From NCBI RefSeq assembly GCF_002105155.1, contig NW_019029035.1, positions 62,001 through 126,000 of the forward strand: DNA of 64,000 nucleotides. Reading direction: 5' to 3'. The first letter of the stretch is position 1; each line of letters begins with the position of its first letter. The DNA is from Lobosporangium transversale. Taxonomy: Eukaryota; Mortierellomycota; Mortierellomycetes; Mortierellales; Mortierellaceae. The notes beneath the pieces were generated by a model. The model had not been told where the DNA came from, made no database searches, and was given only the letters and a program-made list of their open reading frames with translations. Positions 47,233 through 59,052 of this stretch are shown here, in pieces. The position numbers were made by a program, and so were the translations under genes.

Positions 47233-48996
47233 TTATACCTCCCATCCTTTGATCGTTTTCTCTTCGCCCGTGCCAGCGGGTTCCAAAGTAGCATGACGAT
47301 CGCGGAGGACCTTGTCCAAGATCTTATCAGCTCCCTTAGCCAAGAGTTGCATGGCCACATTACGACCAAGCTCGATCGCCAGCTCTACGTTTCCATTGAC
47401 CTCGGCTACGGCCTCGGCCTCTGCAACCTCTGTTCCATCTAATGAAGACACCAATGCTTTCAAACGTAATGTACCCACATTTTCTGAGCCCAATTCCTTT
47501 TCCCTTGCTCTCTCTCGTGCCTGTTCTTTCTCTGATGTTGTTGATTCTGTTGACGATTCTGATGATGATGAAAAGGATGGTGGTGTTGATACATATTCAG
47601 TCCACACTCCAATCGGTACAGAGCATCCACCTTCCAAGATTTTCATCACACTCCGTTCAGCTTCACAGCGCAGACGAGTTGGCAAATGATCCAAAGGTTT
47701 AATTATCTCCAAGACCTCTTTATCGTTCGCTCTACATTCGATCGCAATCGACCCTTGACCAACAGCATGGAGCATAGAGCTTGGCGGTAACTTGGCAGTG
47801 ATTCGGTGATCAAGGTTGAGACGCTGAAGACCAGCAGCTGCCAACAAGAGACAAGTATAAGGCGAATCAGGTGCATCCAACTTGGCCAAGCGTGTATTCC
47901 TATCAATGTTCACCGAAGAAAAAATAAAAAAAAAAAAAAAAAAGGTTAGCAATTATGAGAGAAGGGGCAATTCGACTTCCGTCGATGTTAATCAGCAATT
48001 GCTCTCTATTTTTGATCCTCATTTATCAGTTTCTTTAAGAAAGAGATAAAAGAGGAGGGGAAAAACATGGATCCTTTTTTTTAGTTTTCTCGTCCCCCAT
48101 CAACGTTCGGCTGTGCAACGATGAGAGCGTCTAGCTCTTTTGCATTGTATAACCCTCAAATCCATTGCCGGAATACAAAATAAAATAAAACTTTGCTTTG
48201 GGCTTTTTATCTTTTTTTTTTTTGTGATTGATATTGATGGTGTTGGTGTCGTTATTAAACTTTTGTACGCCATCTTAATTCATCTACATGCATAATAAGA
48301 AACTTACACATTTCCACGCTAGAAAAAGGATCATCGATAAAAAGATACCCAGTCGGAATATAAAAGAGGAGTACAAAGAATGCAGTTAGTAATAAGAAAA
48401 AATAAAAGAGTCGGGATCAAAAAAACACAGCAGTAGGGCAATTGGTTGAATAAGGTGTATCCTCATCGACGAGAGAAAAAAAAAAAGCAATCAATGCAAT
48501 ATAATTAAGAAAATTGAGAGCAAAAAAGAAAAAAGTTACTTACGACGTCTTTGACTTGGACGCCTGGGCACAAACGCCTGATCTGACTGGCACGGCGAAC
48601 ACTGCTTGTACCAATGACATCTCCTGGACCGAAGTCCTTAAGATCCTTAAATTCGCCCGGACGCATGACAATGACATCGTTGGGTTCCTCACGTCTCATC
48701 ATTGCACCAATGACAAAACCTGGTTTGACTTGAGTAGGAACATCTTTGAGGGAATGAACTAGCAAGTCACACTCATGTTTTTCTAATGAGGTTTGAAGCT
48801 CACGGGTGAAGAGCGCAGTCGTCCCGATGGAGGATAGGGGCTGACCTTGGATGTTGTCGCCCGTGGTACTCATTCTCAACAAGGGGAATGTCTTTGAAGA
48901 GTTGAGTTTCTCGAGCGCAGCCTGGACTTCAACTGTTTGAGCAATGGCCAGGGCTGACTTGCGGGTGCCGATAGCAATAGTCTCTTTCTCGGTCAT
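47233..48996 (-). CDS. HEM3: Porphobilinogen deaminase / hydroxymethylbilane synthase (EC 2.5.1.61)
   Basis: Exons 48996..48544, 48318..48308 (11 nt) and 47899..47233 give 376 residues. It links four porphobilinogens into hydroxymethylbilane in the heme pathway, in the cytosol. Signatures are IGTRKSALAIAQT, STTGDNIQGQPLSSIGTTALFTRELQ, HSLKDVPT, IGTSSVRRASQ, then the join KDV-RGNV-NTRLAKLD that needs the microexon, and LEGGCSVPIGV with the dipyrromethane-attaching Cys247. After this Cys there is an unusual Ser/Glu/Arg-rich insertion (about residues 258-299, SSSSESSTESTTSEKEQ) before the C-terminal domain resumes at LRLKALVSS. The gene is divergent from the NDUFAF5-like gene, with 442 bases between start codons. 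Intron 2 (408 bases) is the longer. Confidence 0.95.
48308..48318 (-). other. 11-nt microexon of HEM3
   Basis: Acceptor TTTTTCTAG and donor GTAAGT flank CGTGGAAATGT. It encodes Arg-Gly-Asn and two bases of Val, the invariant 'RGN' before 'NTRL' of this enzyme family. Without it the frame breaks and substrate-binding residues are lost. Confidence 0.85.
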
Positions 48997-49438
48997 TTTT
49001 TTAGGTTATGATATATTACAGCGGTGTAGAGGTAATTATAGCAACTTTGAAGTAATTTCTAGGATTGTACAGAATGAGGAAGAGGACGAGAGAGTAATGG
49101 CGACGGGAAGGAAAAAAAAAAAAAAAAGTAAAAAAGAAAATAAAAAGCCTGAATAAACTGATCTTTTAAAGTACATGAATGTCCGAACTTGTTTGTAAGG
49201 AATAGCAAAATATACAAATTTATAAAAGTGGGGAACTGTAGATGTCAAAGCCACATGCTCACAAACCAAAACCTTGTGAAAGCATGTTTAACATTAATGG
49301 AGTGAACGGGCAAAGCTAGCTTGCTCAGGGTATTACCTTTTTTGACACCAAAAAATAGAATTTCAGATCAACACTGGAGAGTGATCTTTAGAGAAGAGTC
49401 TATGTGTGTGAATGTTCTCTTATAAAGACAAATAATCA
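48997..49438. promoter_or_regulatory. Divergent promoter region of HEM3 and the NDUFAF5-like gene
   Basis: 442 bases between two start codons facing away from each other. TATAAAG at 49421 lies only 14 bases from the methyltransferase ATG, so it is too close to be a normal TATA box. A 16-base A run (49110-49125) sits in the middle. Confidence 0.45.
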
Positions 49439-51195
49439 ATGCACATGTTCAAAGTAGGCTCGGCAGGAGTGCCATTCACCCGATCATTCCTCACTCGCAT
49501 CACAGCCAAAAACAACAGTCTTGTCCGACCTCGATTCTATTCTACAGCACCGCCACCACCCGTAGGAAGCAAAACCGTTCCGAGTACTTTCCAAGTCTTT
49601 GACCGTGAGGCAAAGAAGGTTCAGAAAAACCGCGCTGCTTCCAACGTAAAGCTGAGCCGACAAGTTGACTATGTCAAAGACGAAGTTGCATTCCGTGTAG
49701 TTGATCGACTTTTGGTATGTATTTATGAGGAAATATACATATACTCCTAGCTATTATTTTTTTCTTTCTTTCTTTCTTCTTCAGCCTCAAAAGAACTCTT
49801 CTTTCCTTTCTCATGAATGGTTAAATGTTGTCAATACTGAATTAGGATATTAAACGGGAATTTAATGAAGTCGTAGAGCTAGGATCAGGAAGTGGACATA
49901 TCGCCAAACATGTTGATACGGACATGATGAAGAAATTGATTATGTGTGACATGTCTGAGGTGATGCTCAGCCGTGATGAGGAAGTCGAGTATGAAGGTAT
50001 TGTCTTTTATTTATATATTTTTTTCTGAAAGAAATATGGAAGATCTCCCATCTCATGATATTGACATAATCCCTTAATAGTCCCAGTAGAAAGGCGTGTT
50101 GTGGATGAGGAGAATTTACCATTTCCAGAGAACAGTCTGGAGTGTGTCATTAGCAGCTTATCAATGCATTGGATCAACGATCTACCTGGTGCCATGATTC
50201 AAATTCAACGTAGCTTAAAGCCTGATGGAGTATTTATTGCAGGACTCTTTGGTGGCGATACCCTCTTTGAGTTGAGGTAAAATATTGATTCGACATCAAA
50301 TACTTTTTTTTTTTTTTTTTTTTTTTTTTCCTCGCTTAATGGACTCATTGCTTTCAGTGATCCAGGATATTCAAATTCAAAACTTTTTACGATACTATCT
50401 CATGTGTGATGTCACTCTGTCGTGTGATAGAACGTCATTACAGCTGGCAGAATTGGATCGAGAAGGAGGTATTTCACCTAGGATCTCGCCCATGGCCGAC
50501 AGTCGTGATTTAGGCTCTCTACTCTCCCGAGCTGGATTTACACTAACAACGGTTGATGTCGATGAAGTGACCGTCAACTATCCAAGTGCCATTGAGTTGA
50601 TGGAGGATCTTAGGGCCATGGGTGAGAGCAATGCTGTCATTAACAGGTAACATAACATTCACTGGCTGGCTTCATTTTTTCCGAGATTGTTTCAGGTCAT
50701 TAAAATGCGGGGTCGCCTGATTCGTTTGTTCCTGTAGGAGAGGCTTACTCAAGAGAGATACGATGTTGGCAGCTGCAGCCATTTACAAAGGTAAAACCAA
50801 GACGATATTGTTGTGCTGAACAGATCCGTAAATATTTTGGCCTTAATAGGGCTTTTCCCTTACTCATCTCATTTATATGACCAATCTTTTATGGTCACTT
50901 TTCTTCCATTCTAGAAATGTATGGCAACCCTGACGGAACTATTCCTGCCACCTTTCAGATTCTGTATATGGTATGTTGTTGATTTCCTCTTTTCTGTCTA
51001 TCTTGTTTGTAAATGTCAAAGCCCCTGTGAACTTGTCTAGCCTAAACTTAAATCCAACTTCATAAATCTTTCGTGCAGATTGGATGGAAGCCTTCACCAA
51101 CTCAGAACAAGCCTTTGGAACGTGGTTCAGCAAAACACTCTCTAAAAGAACGCTTGGAAGGCAATGACCTTACTACGACAACAAAATCTCAATAA
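49439..51195 (+). CDS. NDUFAF5-like mitochondrial methyltransferase (complex I assembly)
   Basis: Seven exons (49439..49714, 49846..49996, 50081..50276, 50431..50646, 50738..50790, 50915..50970, 51079..51195) close in phase, giving 354 residues. The Arg/Ser-rich N-terminus ([24 protein letters not shown]) is a mitochondrial presequence. Then [15 protein letters not shown], the SAM-binding motif [14 protein letters not shown] (residues 101-114), [43 protein letters not shown], and a C-terminal [18 protein letters not shown]. This order matches NDUFAF5, which hydroxylates or modifies an Arg of complex I subunit NDUFS7 during assembly. It implies that the organism has a proton-pumping complex I. 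Intron 3 contains a poly(T). AATAAA follows at 51308. Confidence 0.92.
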
Positions 51196-51496
51196 ATGAT
51201 GCAGACATTACAGAGATTTGAATGGTGTGTAGCGAGAGCTGTGAATTTTTCAATGAAAATGAACATTTTTGATTCCTGAATGTGAAAAAAAGACAATAAT
51301 TTGGAGCAATAAAAAAAAAAAAAAAAAAAAAAATCTTTCCAATGTCATCTTTTATTGTTTGCCATTAAATCATGTCCCGATGAAAGAGTTCATGCCTCAA
51401 TGTCCCCAATGAGAATCCATTGTCAAAATCCTGGTCCCACTGATGCCAATACGAAGGATTTTTCATTGTTGATTTTTTTTTTTTTTTTTTTTGTAT
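51196..51496. other. Spacer between NDUFAF5-like gene and uS10 gene
   Basis: 301 bases between convergent stop codons. AATAAA at 51308 is followed by a 23-base A run; a poly(T) (about 51475-51492) lies next to the uS10 stop on the other strand. Confidence 0.5.
51308..51313 (+). terminator. Polyadenylation signal AATAAA
   Basis: 113 bases after the NDUFAF5-like stop and running into a poly(A) tract. Confidence 0.45.
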
Positions 51497-51862
51497 TTAG
51501 AGGGCAAGGGTAACCTCGCACTCGACACCAGACTCGAGGTTGATGGAGGTGAGCTGCTTGACGATCTCAGCAGGGGAGTGCAAGTCAATCAAACGCTTGT
51601 GGATCTTCATCTCATAACGGTCCCAGGTCTTGGAACCCTCACCGCAAGGAGACTTGCGAGTGGTGATGCGAAGAACCTTGGTGGGGAGGCGAACAGGGCC
51701 CTTGACACGGAGGTTCTTGTCCTTGGCACGCTGGATGAGGTCAGAGCAGACCTTCTCGAGGTTCTTGACGTTACGGGAGGTCAAGGTGATGCGAATGCGG
51801 TGGACAGGGGAATCAACCTGCTCCTCAACACCAGGCTTGGAAGACTTGTTAATGGCAGACAT
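51497..51862 (-). CDS. RPS20: 40S ribosomal protein S20 (uS10)
   Basis: Intronless, 121 residues, the normal eukaryotic length. The motifs [41 protein letters not shown] and [24 protein letters not shown] are the conserved core of uS10, which lies in the head of the small ribosomal subunit near the mRNA entry and stalled-ribosome ubiquitination sites. Codon use is more GC-rich and more biased than in neighbours (many CTC, AAG, ACC, GTC), as expected for a highly expressed gene. It starts at the ATG 51862 on the minus strand, with the divergent deacetylase 547 bases away. Confidence 0.97.
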   Translation of the reverse strand: MSAINKSSKPGVEEQVDSPVHRIRITLTSRNVKNLEKVCSDLIQRAKDKNLRVKGPVRLPTKVLRITTRKSPCGEGSKTWDRYEMKIHKRLIDLHSPAEIVKQLTSINLESGVECEVTLAL

Positions 51863-52409
51863 TGTCGACTGAGTAAATCTTTTTTACGATTAACAGAGTG
51901 AACGTTAAAGGATGAAGAAAAGAGAAAGAAGCCAACTTGGCCCCAAGCAAACACACTCTCTTATTCTTCATCCGAAAAATTTTAAGGAAAAACATTGAGC
52001 ACGTGCTCAAATTCTACGTCAACTTTTTTTTTATTTTTATTTTTTGGTGGCGTTTCGCCTTTTTATCTGAAACACAATATGCTATTGTCTTTGATATTGC
52101 AAGGTATCGCTTTTCTTACTCATTGATTCCAAAAATAATCGTCAATATGTTTAACAGAGTTGAATGCCAATCAGAGTGATTGGATACCCTAGGTACTACT
52201 GGGTTCAAAAGAGAAATGGTGTTCAAAGACCATGATGCAATATGGGTACTTTTACTATTCATTCTGCCGGGCAAAGCTACAAGTATAAATAAGCAAGGTC
52301 GCAGCTGTTGTCTATTAACCCAACTTCTAATATTTCCTCAAACATTGCCCAGCCCCCCCCTCAGCACTATCATCCTACCTACTTAAAGGAAAAAAAATTA
52401 ACTACACCC
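51863..52409. promoter_or_regulatory. Shared upstream region of RPS20 and the deacetylase gene
   Basis: 547 bases between two diverging starts. A TATA element for the deacetylase lies at 52284. The T-rich stretch 52024-52043 is on the ribosomal-gene side. No gene is seen. Confidence 0.45.
52284..52292 (+). promoter_or_regulatory. Probable TATA box of the deacetylase gene
   Basis: TATAAATAA lies 126 bases upstream of the ATG at 52410. Confidence 0.45.
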
Positions 52410-53286
52410 ATGTTACTCACCGTTTCCAAGATTGTAGCAGCAACGATTGCAGTCTCGATTGCAGTGCAAGCATCCGTGGTTCCTCGTAAAGAAGCCGATG
52501 TAGCTAATGTAACGGGCGCAAGCATTAGGAAAAACAACTGGGAGGGAGGACCGATCCGTCGATGCATCGACCCCGATATGCTGGCATTGACGTTTGATGA
52601 CGGTCCTTTTCTGTACACATCAGAGCTGCTTGATTATTTGGATGATCAAGGGGTGAAGGTGACCCTTTTCATGAATGGGGACAGTGCATCCTACATCGAA
52701 GATCACGAGGACATTGTGAGACGTGCTTACAGGTCTGGTCATCAAATCGGATCTCATACTTGGTCGCATGCGGATTTAACAACGTTGTCGGAGGCAGATA
52801 TCGACTATCAGATGGTTAGACGTAAGTAGTTGGGGTTGTAGTAGACAATGCTAATGATTTGACTTGATTTAGCTTGATATCTAAAACCAAGACGGCTTTT
52901 TTTTTTTTTTTTTTTGTCAAGTTGACGAATCATTCAAGAAAATAATCGGTGTTCGACCAGTACATATGCGACCACCTTATGGAAACGTCAATGAGCGATC
53001 TATGAACTATCTCAACAGGCATGGCTACAAAGTGATCAACTGGTCGATTGATTCGAACGATTGGCGGTATAGAGATAATGTCCACGCATCGCTGAACGAG
53101 TACTATGTGGCTCTGGCGAGATCTGATGCAGGGGGACTGGGTCATATTGTAATTCACCATGATACGATCCCTTCAACTGTTCGGAAGTTAGTTCCATTGG
53201 TTATCGATTTTGCCAGGGAGAAGGGGTTCCGCCTCGTAACTGTGGGCGAGTGTTTAGGCGAATCTCAGAGCAAGTGGTATCGCTAG
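52410..53286 (+). CDS. Polysaccharide deacetylase, CE4 family (chitin deacetylase-like), secreted
   Basis: Exons 52410..52821 and 52922..53286 give 258 residues. The signal peptide is MLLTVSKIVAATIAVSIAVQAS, with cleavage likely near residue 21. The NodB/CE4 motifs are complete: motif 1 TFDDGP (residues 61-66, catalytic Asp and metal Asp), motif 2 HTWSH (116-120, metal His pair), motif 3 RPPYG (154-158), then DSNDWRY, and a C-terminal IVIHHDTIP with the final catalytic His. It removes acetyl groups from chitin to give chitosan, a main wall polymer in Mucoromycota. No GPI signal or carbohydrate-binding domain is seen, so it is probably released or wall-associated. An upstream in-frame ORF extension has no ATG that fits better. 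The intron has a T-tract before the acceptor. Confidence 0.94.
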
Positions 53287-53469
53287 TAAGAGACAACAAA
53301 CGGTCAGAAAAAAAAAAAAAAAAAGAATTGTGTTAATTGTGTAGAAGTTATATATACATTTACAGTAAATATAGAAAGCATTTTTTTTTTTTTTTATAAC
53401 ATGGAACGCGTTTTTAAATTTGTTGTTGGAGCCAACACATTTATGTATATCTGTATATTCCATTCAAAA

Positions 53470-53500
<31 letters not shown>

Positions 53501-54455
53501 CGTAGCCATGTATAAACATAGTTCATGGCATTTCAACTGGCCATTCCGATACAGGTTGACATTTAAAACGAAGGGGAAAAATAAACCGCTAGAGTCTAAA
53601 ACAACTTTCACTCATGTCTTATTGGTTATATCCATGTTTTCCTTGATGTTTAATCTGCATGTGTATGCAGGATTTTATTTTATTTTTTTTTTTTATTAGC
53701 ATTAGGTTGTTGTCAAACTTGAAGCTCTTAGTCTTAAAGAAAAGAAGAAAAAAGGTAAAAAACACTCCTGCATTCCTTCTAATCTTTTTTAGGGTGTTGT
53801 TCGGTGTATCGGTGCATTGAAAGGATTTCTTTCCAAGGGTATCAAGAGTACATGATGAAAAACTGAGTAGATTAGATGAATTATTTGAACTATTTGCATT
53901 CAAAAGACTCGTTCCATCATATGCATAACATTTACATTTGCAAAACTACATCAACTCCGTGACAAAAAGGCTATTTCCTGACCCTTAAACGATCGGGAGT
54001 AACTTTCCTGCTGGTACCTTTTTTTTTTAGATGTAATACAGAGAGACTTCCTTTAAAAAAAAAAACCATTTGACATTCACATTCACATCATTCAATATAC
54101 ACTCTTTCTTTTGCTTACTCTCATTTGTTAAGAAGGTACAACATTGACAGCCATAAGCGTTCGTTGAACGGTGTCTTTTTTTTTTTTTTTTTTTTTTTAA
54201 CTCTCCTTATTCAGGCTTTGGAACAAGAGCATGCAATGTAACGACAACAGCCATCGAAGCATCAATTCATCCTAACTGAAGAGCCATCTCATTCCTTCTC
54301 TACTTAATTCTACTTCTGACCCCATCTCTTTTTCATCCTGACTTATTCTCTCTATTATCTTTGTCGTACTCTTTACGCTCCAGCTATCAACAAGGTGTCA
54401 GCAATTTATCTTCAATATTAAAGATAATAGAGTCATCAGGGCAACTACCACATCG

Positions 54456-54486
<31 letters not shown>

Positions 54487-54570
54487 CTCTCTCTTTTTCT
54501 TCCTTGGCACTTAATTAACAACAGTAACAACAACAGTTCACCCATCCACTATACACACAATAAAAACAAC
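53287..54570. other. Intergenic region
   Basis: 3' flank of the deacetylase gene and promoter plus 5' leader of the Ral gene. It holds several A and T runs (53307-53324, 53474-53500, 54177-54198) and a CT repeat at about 54464-54499 that lies in the leader of the Ral gene. No gene is seen. Confidence 0.5.
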
Positions 54571-55841
54571 ATGGGAAAGAAAGCGAAACAGGAAATGCCT
54601 TTGCACAAGGTCATCATGGTTGGTTCTGGAGGAGTGGGCAAATCAGCCTTGACACTCCAATACATGTATGGTGACTTTGTGGAAGAATACGATCCCACAA
54701 AGGCCGATTCCTACCGCAAGAAGGTCATGCTTGATGGTCATGATTGCCAAATCGACATTCTGGACACGGCTGGACAGGAAGAGTATGCCGCGGTAAGTTA
54801 TATATTTATACATATATTTATTTATATCACTTAAAGAATATGTTGTTTTCTTTCTTTGCTTTGCAGTGTCCACCCTTTTTTTCTTTTTTCCTGCTTGCTT
54901 CGCCTTTTCTTAGTGCGGGTGCATTAAAGTCGAATTTGCTTGTATTTGTCTGATTGCTTACAGAGCAACAGGCTTTTTTTTAAAAAAAAAAAACCTCCCA
55001 CAAAAGCCCTTGTCGACCCAAGGACGGTATACCTTTGTGTCGTGACTGTTCTGGGTTATCAGAATTGACTTCCCCTTTTCCTTCAACTGACCATCATCGA
55101 CTGACCTACCAAAACCGTCAATGACGTTCTCTTTTCCCCTCTTCCTCTTTTGCATTGTTGTATCGTTGGGCCAACTTTTCTCTTGAAATCTTAATAGATT
55201 CGTGACAATTATTATCGATCAGGGGAAGGGTTCATTTGTGTGTTTTCACTCTGTGAATACGAATCCTTTATGCATACTCAAGAATTCAAGGATCAGATCT
55301 CACGCGTCTTAGATGATGACAAGGTAAAAAAAATAACAAGAAAAAAAAAATCCTGGATTGATTTTTTGCATTTCAGACTAAAAAAGGCATGCGACCAGAC
55401 AGACACACTGGAATATATTTTTACTTCAAGTCTGTCGTCTTAATCTGGAACAAGAACGAGAAGGACATGCACAAAGTTGTTTATGCTTTTCAATGTTCAT
55501 AGCTTGCTCTTTTTTCATGCATCCTGGGATGGATCCTATATTAAAAAGGAAACGAATGATCATTTTTATTAATTGTTGCTTTCCTATTTCTCTTTGATGG
55601 CTAGGTTCCTTTCATCCTTGTAGGCAACAAGGCAGACTTGTCACAACTTCGTAAAGTAAACTATGAAGATGCTGTAACAAAAGCCGCCGAATGGAGTTGC
55701 CCCTATTATGAGACATCAGCCAAGACTAGACAGAATGTGGATGAGGTGTATACAGTACTGATGCGTAAGATTCAACAACGCAAGGAGAATGCCAAGGATC
55801 GTGAGAGGAAGGGGAAGAAGGGCAAGTGCTTGATTCTGTGA
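54571..55841 (+). CDS. Ral-type Ras-family small GTPase
   Basis: Exons 54571..54792, 55198..55323 and 55605..55841 give 194 residues. All G motifs are present: P-loop GSGGVGKS (18-25), effector loop [13 protein letters not shown], switch II DTAGQE (65-70), NKAD (124-127) and ETSAK. The effector loop with '[11 protein letters not shown]' is the Ral signature rather than Ras ('PTIEDSYRK') or Rap. The C-terminus is a Lys/Arg-rich stretch ending CLIL, a CAAX box whose last Leu predicts geranylgeranylation, as in RalA. Ral proteins act at the plasma membrane on exocyst-dependent secretion. Position 20 of the P-loop is Gly, the wild-type state (Ras G12 equivalent). I see no GEF or GAP nearby. Confidence 0.93.
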
Positions 55842-56874
55842 AAGTAGAGAAAAAAAAAAAAAAAAAAAAAAGAAACTCTTTGGAATCCTTGGAATCACCA
55901 AATGTGCCATTATTATTTCTTAACAAAGAGCGTATAGTATCAACAGACAGGAACTTTATGATCCAACTTTTTTGATCACAAATGATATCCGGCATGAATA
56001 CTACAAGGACTGACAGGAAAAGGATAGACAAAAAAAAAAAAGCTTTTTTTATTTTGGAGAACGCCTCAATATCTTCAAGAACAAATAAACAAAAAGAAAA
56101 AGCGAGAGAGAAAGAAAGAATTTATACCAAAAAAAAAAAAAAAAAAAAAAAAAAGCAGCATAAATGATCGGTAATAGACATGGACACTAGGCAAATGATC
56201 TGTTGACAAAGATAGAGATCATGGGAATTAAATCATATGGATCGTGTTCGGATACTTGAAAAAGGACTAGGTAATGGCTGATTCAATAAAAAAAAAAAAA
56301 AAAAAAAAAAAGTAGAAAATGGTGTTTGGTAGATTTGGCAACTCCTTTTTTTTTCTTTGAAGAAAACGGCTCTGTAAATGAGCTTACAACGTCAATATGC
56401 ACAAAAAAGTAAATGAGCAGAGCATATCTCCAAACATGGCAGACAATCTACTCCATACCCAAGGTGTATATCTTGGTTATAGGTTTTTTTATTTGGGATC
56501 GGAACAAAATAATCACCATAATTAACATGAAAAGATCGAAGTGCACGCCTGTCAATCTCTCTCTAATTTGACATTTTGAATGTACAAAATTTTGAAATGG
56601 CTATGAAGAGAAGGACCATCTTCAATTCTTTTTCTAACGTTTTTCCTTTGGATGTAATGCCCAAAAACCCCAGTAGTTACCCATATTGGCCTCATTAAGA
56701 AAAGTGTAAATTTCCATCTTAATTGATAGTCTTTATGTATGCCGTACATGAGCTGTTTGTCAGGGGTTCAAAATAAAAAATAAAAAAAATAACCATTTTG
56801 ACCAAACTTTCTTTCAGGTGACTGAACATGCAGGCTAACTGTGACAGGATTTCACGGAGGTCGCGTCTGTGCTG

Positions 56875-56905
<31 letters not shown>

Positions 56906-57431
56906 AGGCGAACAGGAAAACAATGGCCTTCTTCACTTTGATCTGAGCTGTTTGGAATGAGTTTTTTTTATTTCCTTCCTTACTCTCCGCTGTATACTGT
57001 GCAGGATGAGCTTTGTCAGGTTTCGATATATCCATATTTTGTGCCCACTAGCCTACCACCAAGTATTGGTGGGGTCTTTGAGCCGAGAGATTGAAAAAAC
57101 TGGAAAGCCGTGATAAAATACAGCTGTAAAAAGTTTGGCTGTGCGCTACGCAGTAGGGTTTCCTTGCTCGTGCCAAGCAAAGCCCCAGCCAATGATTTCT
57201 ACTGCATAAATGAGAGTCTATTAGAGAAATATAACGGAGGACGTGAATTGCCCTAGTGATCATCTTTTTCATATTGATCGATTTTTTTTTTTTTTTATTA
57301 CAACGTTACTGCTTTGAGTCCATCATTTGTTCGTTTCCTCTTCTCCTCGACACCTACATCTCGCATTCAATACAGAACGCCCGGTCCATCCGGTCGCGTA
57401 GATTCATTATAGATTAGATGTATTGGAGTAA

Positions 57432-57468
<37 letters not shown>

Positions 57469-57589
57469 CAGAAAGACAGCCGTCCTCGTTTTATAGAATA
57501 AAGCCTCAAGTAATTCAGAGGCGAGAGGTATCCATATGCTGCAGCTCCCCTTCTCTCATATCCTTGCATGCAGATTAAACATCAGTTTG

Positions 57590-57620
<31 letters not shown>

Positions 57621-59052
57621 CGTTGGACCAATGGCTATGCGCATTTCAAATTGGCGCAGCATTTTCTGGTTCTACACACATGATTGTTTTATACCCCGTC
57701 TTCTTCTATCCTTCCACCTCCTTTTTTTCCCTTTCCCCTCTTCCATCTCAAGCTTTCCCATTTTTTATTGTTTCATCCACCCGAGAAACCGGTTTGCATC
57801 AATATGGGGGCTCCATGATGAGCCTAATTCATTTTTCGTGATTTCTTTTTATTTTTTGGATAATTTTATCCGTTAACGTAAAAATGAGTAATGGAAGTCG
57901 TCTTTTTGCTCAAACAGCTAAGCCCATGCCTTTTTTGTTCTTAAAATGGTCAATTAAAAACAGAAAAAAAAGACAAGCGACAAGGAGGAGAACGACATAC
58001 AGATCTGTTCATTCTGAATTGCAGGGGGGTTTTGGCTGTATCGGGATAGACTGTGTAAAAATGTCAGATTGAGTTTCACGCCAATCTTCTTTTCTGTTTT
58101 TGTGTACAGACCGATTTGATTGGATCATTTTTTTTTTTTTTTATGCTGAGCATAGCATAGCAACGACTTGATACCATGAGCTCGGGGCATTGTTGTCCCA
58201 AATTTTCTTTTTTTATTATTTTTTTGTAATGATATCAACAAGTTAGGACGGGGGGAGGATGAACGCTGCGATTACATGTAAAGGTGATACAAATAAAACT
58301 GTTGTGCCATGGAGAGAGTTTTTTGTTTTCGTGTTTTGTCAAAAGAGTAATCAACTACAGTTGGCCTCAATACCTTTTACATGTAGATCCTACTTTCACT
58401 AAATGGCGTTGTATTTACTTGCTGTTCCAAATCAACTATAACACCAAATGCCATAAGACCTCTAATCAAAGCCGAATTTTTTTTCCCCTGTCCTAATAGC
58501 ACTTTATCCCACTGTCTCAAGACACGTTACTCCTTTCCCCTGTCAACTATTCCTTCTGTTACTTCAGCATTGAATTGGTTTTATTAAAGTAAGGCAAAAA
58601 CAAAAATAGCGACACCAATTATCTCAAGACAACTGCTTAAAAAGATCTGCAAGGAGCTTCACTGGTGTAGTTGCGTATGCTCATTTTCATTGATATTGAT
58701 ATATATATATATACTCACCCATACATATTTGCCCTCCTGATCGGAGTGATAATGAGTGAAAGTATATCTTGCGATCTTTTTTTTTATTTTTTTATTTTGT
58801 TTTTTTTATTTGTATGTATTCAATAATAATCTAGACTGTATTGAGCATTTCATTGGTAGTCTACCCAATTTTCTTTTAAAGATATCATTAGCATTCGTAT
58901 ATACTTTTCTATTTTTTACATGCTATTGAATCCCAAAGGCGACGACGAGTAAGTTCAGCTGCACGGTGGAGACCCTACATTTGGAGTTGGTGCAGTGGTA
59001 TTTACAATCAAGGTCCGACGCTTTGTCACAAACATAAAAAAAAAAACCATCA
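55842..59052. other. Intergenic region, A/T homopolymers
   Basis: No supportable gene on either strand. Long homopolymers lie at about 55850-55870, 56130-56153, 56287-56311, 56875-56902, 57434-57465 and 57589-57619. A TATATATATATA run lies at 58699-58711. Open frames here translate to Phe or Lys runs or have no domain. Confidence 0.5.

Noticed and set aside
51491-51901. Plus-strand frame of 136 codons
   Set aside because: It is the antisense of the uS10 gene, which is certain from its conserved motifs.
58976-59030. Possible tRNA-derived element (TGGTGCAGTGG, then GGTCCGACG)
   Set aside because: Only partial matches to boxes A and B and no cloverleaf; likely chance in A/T-rich DNA.
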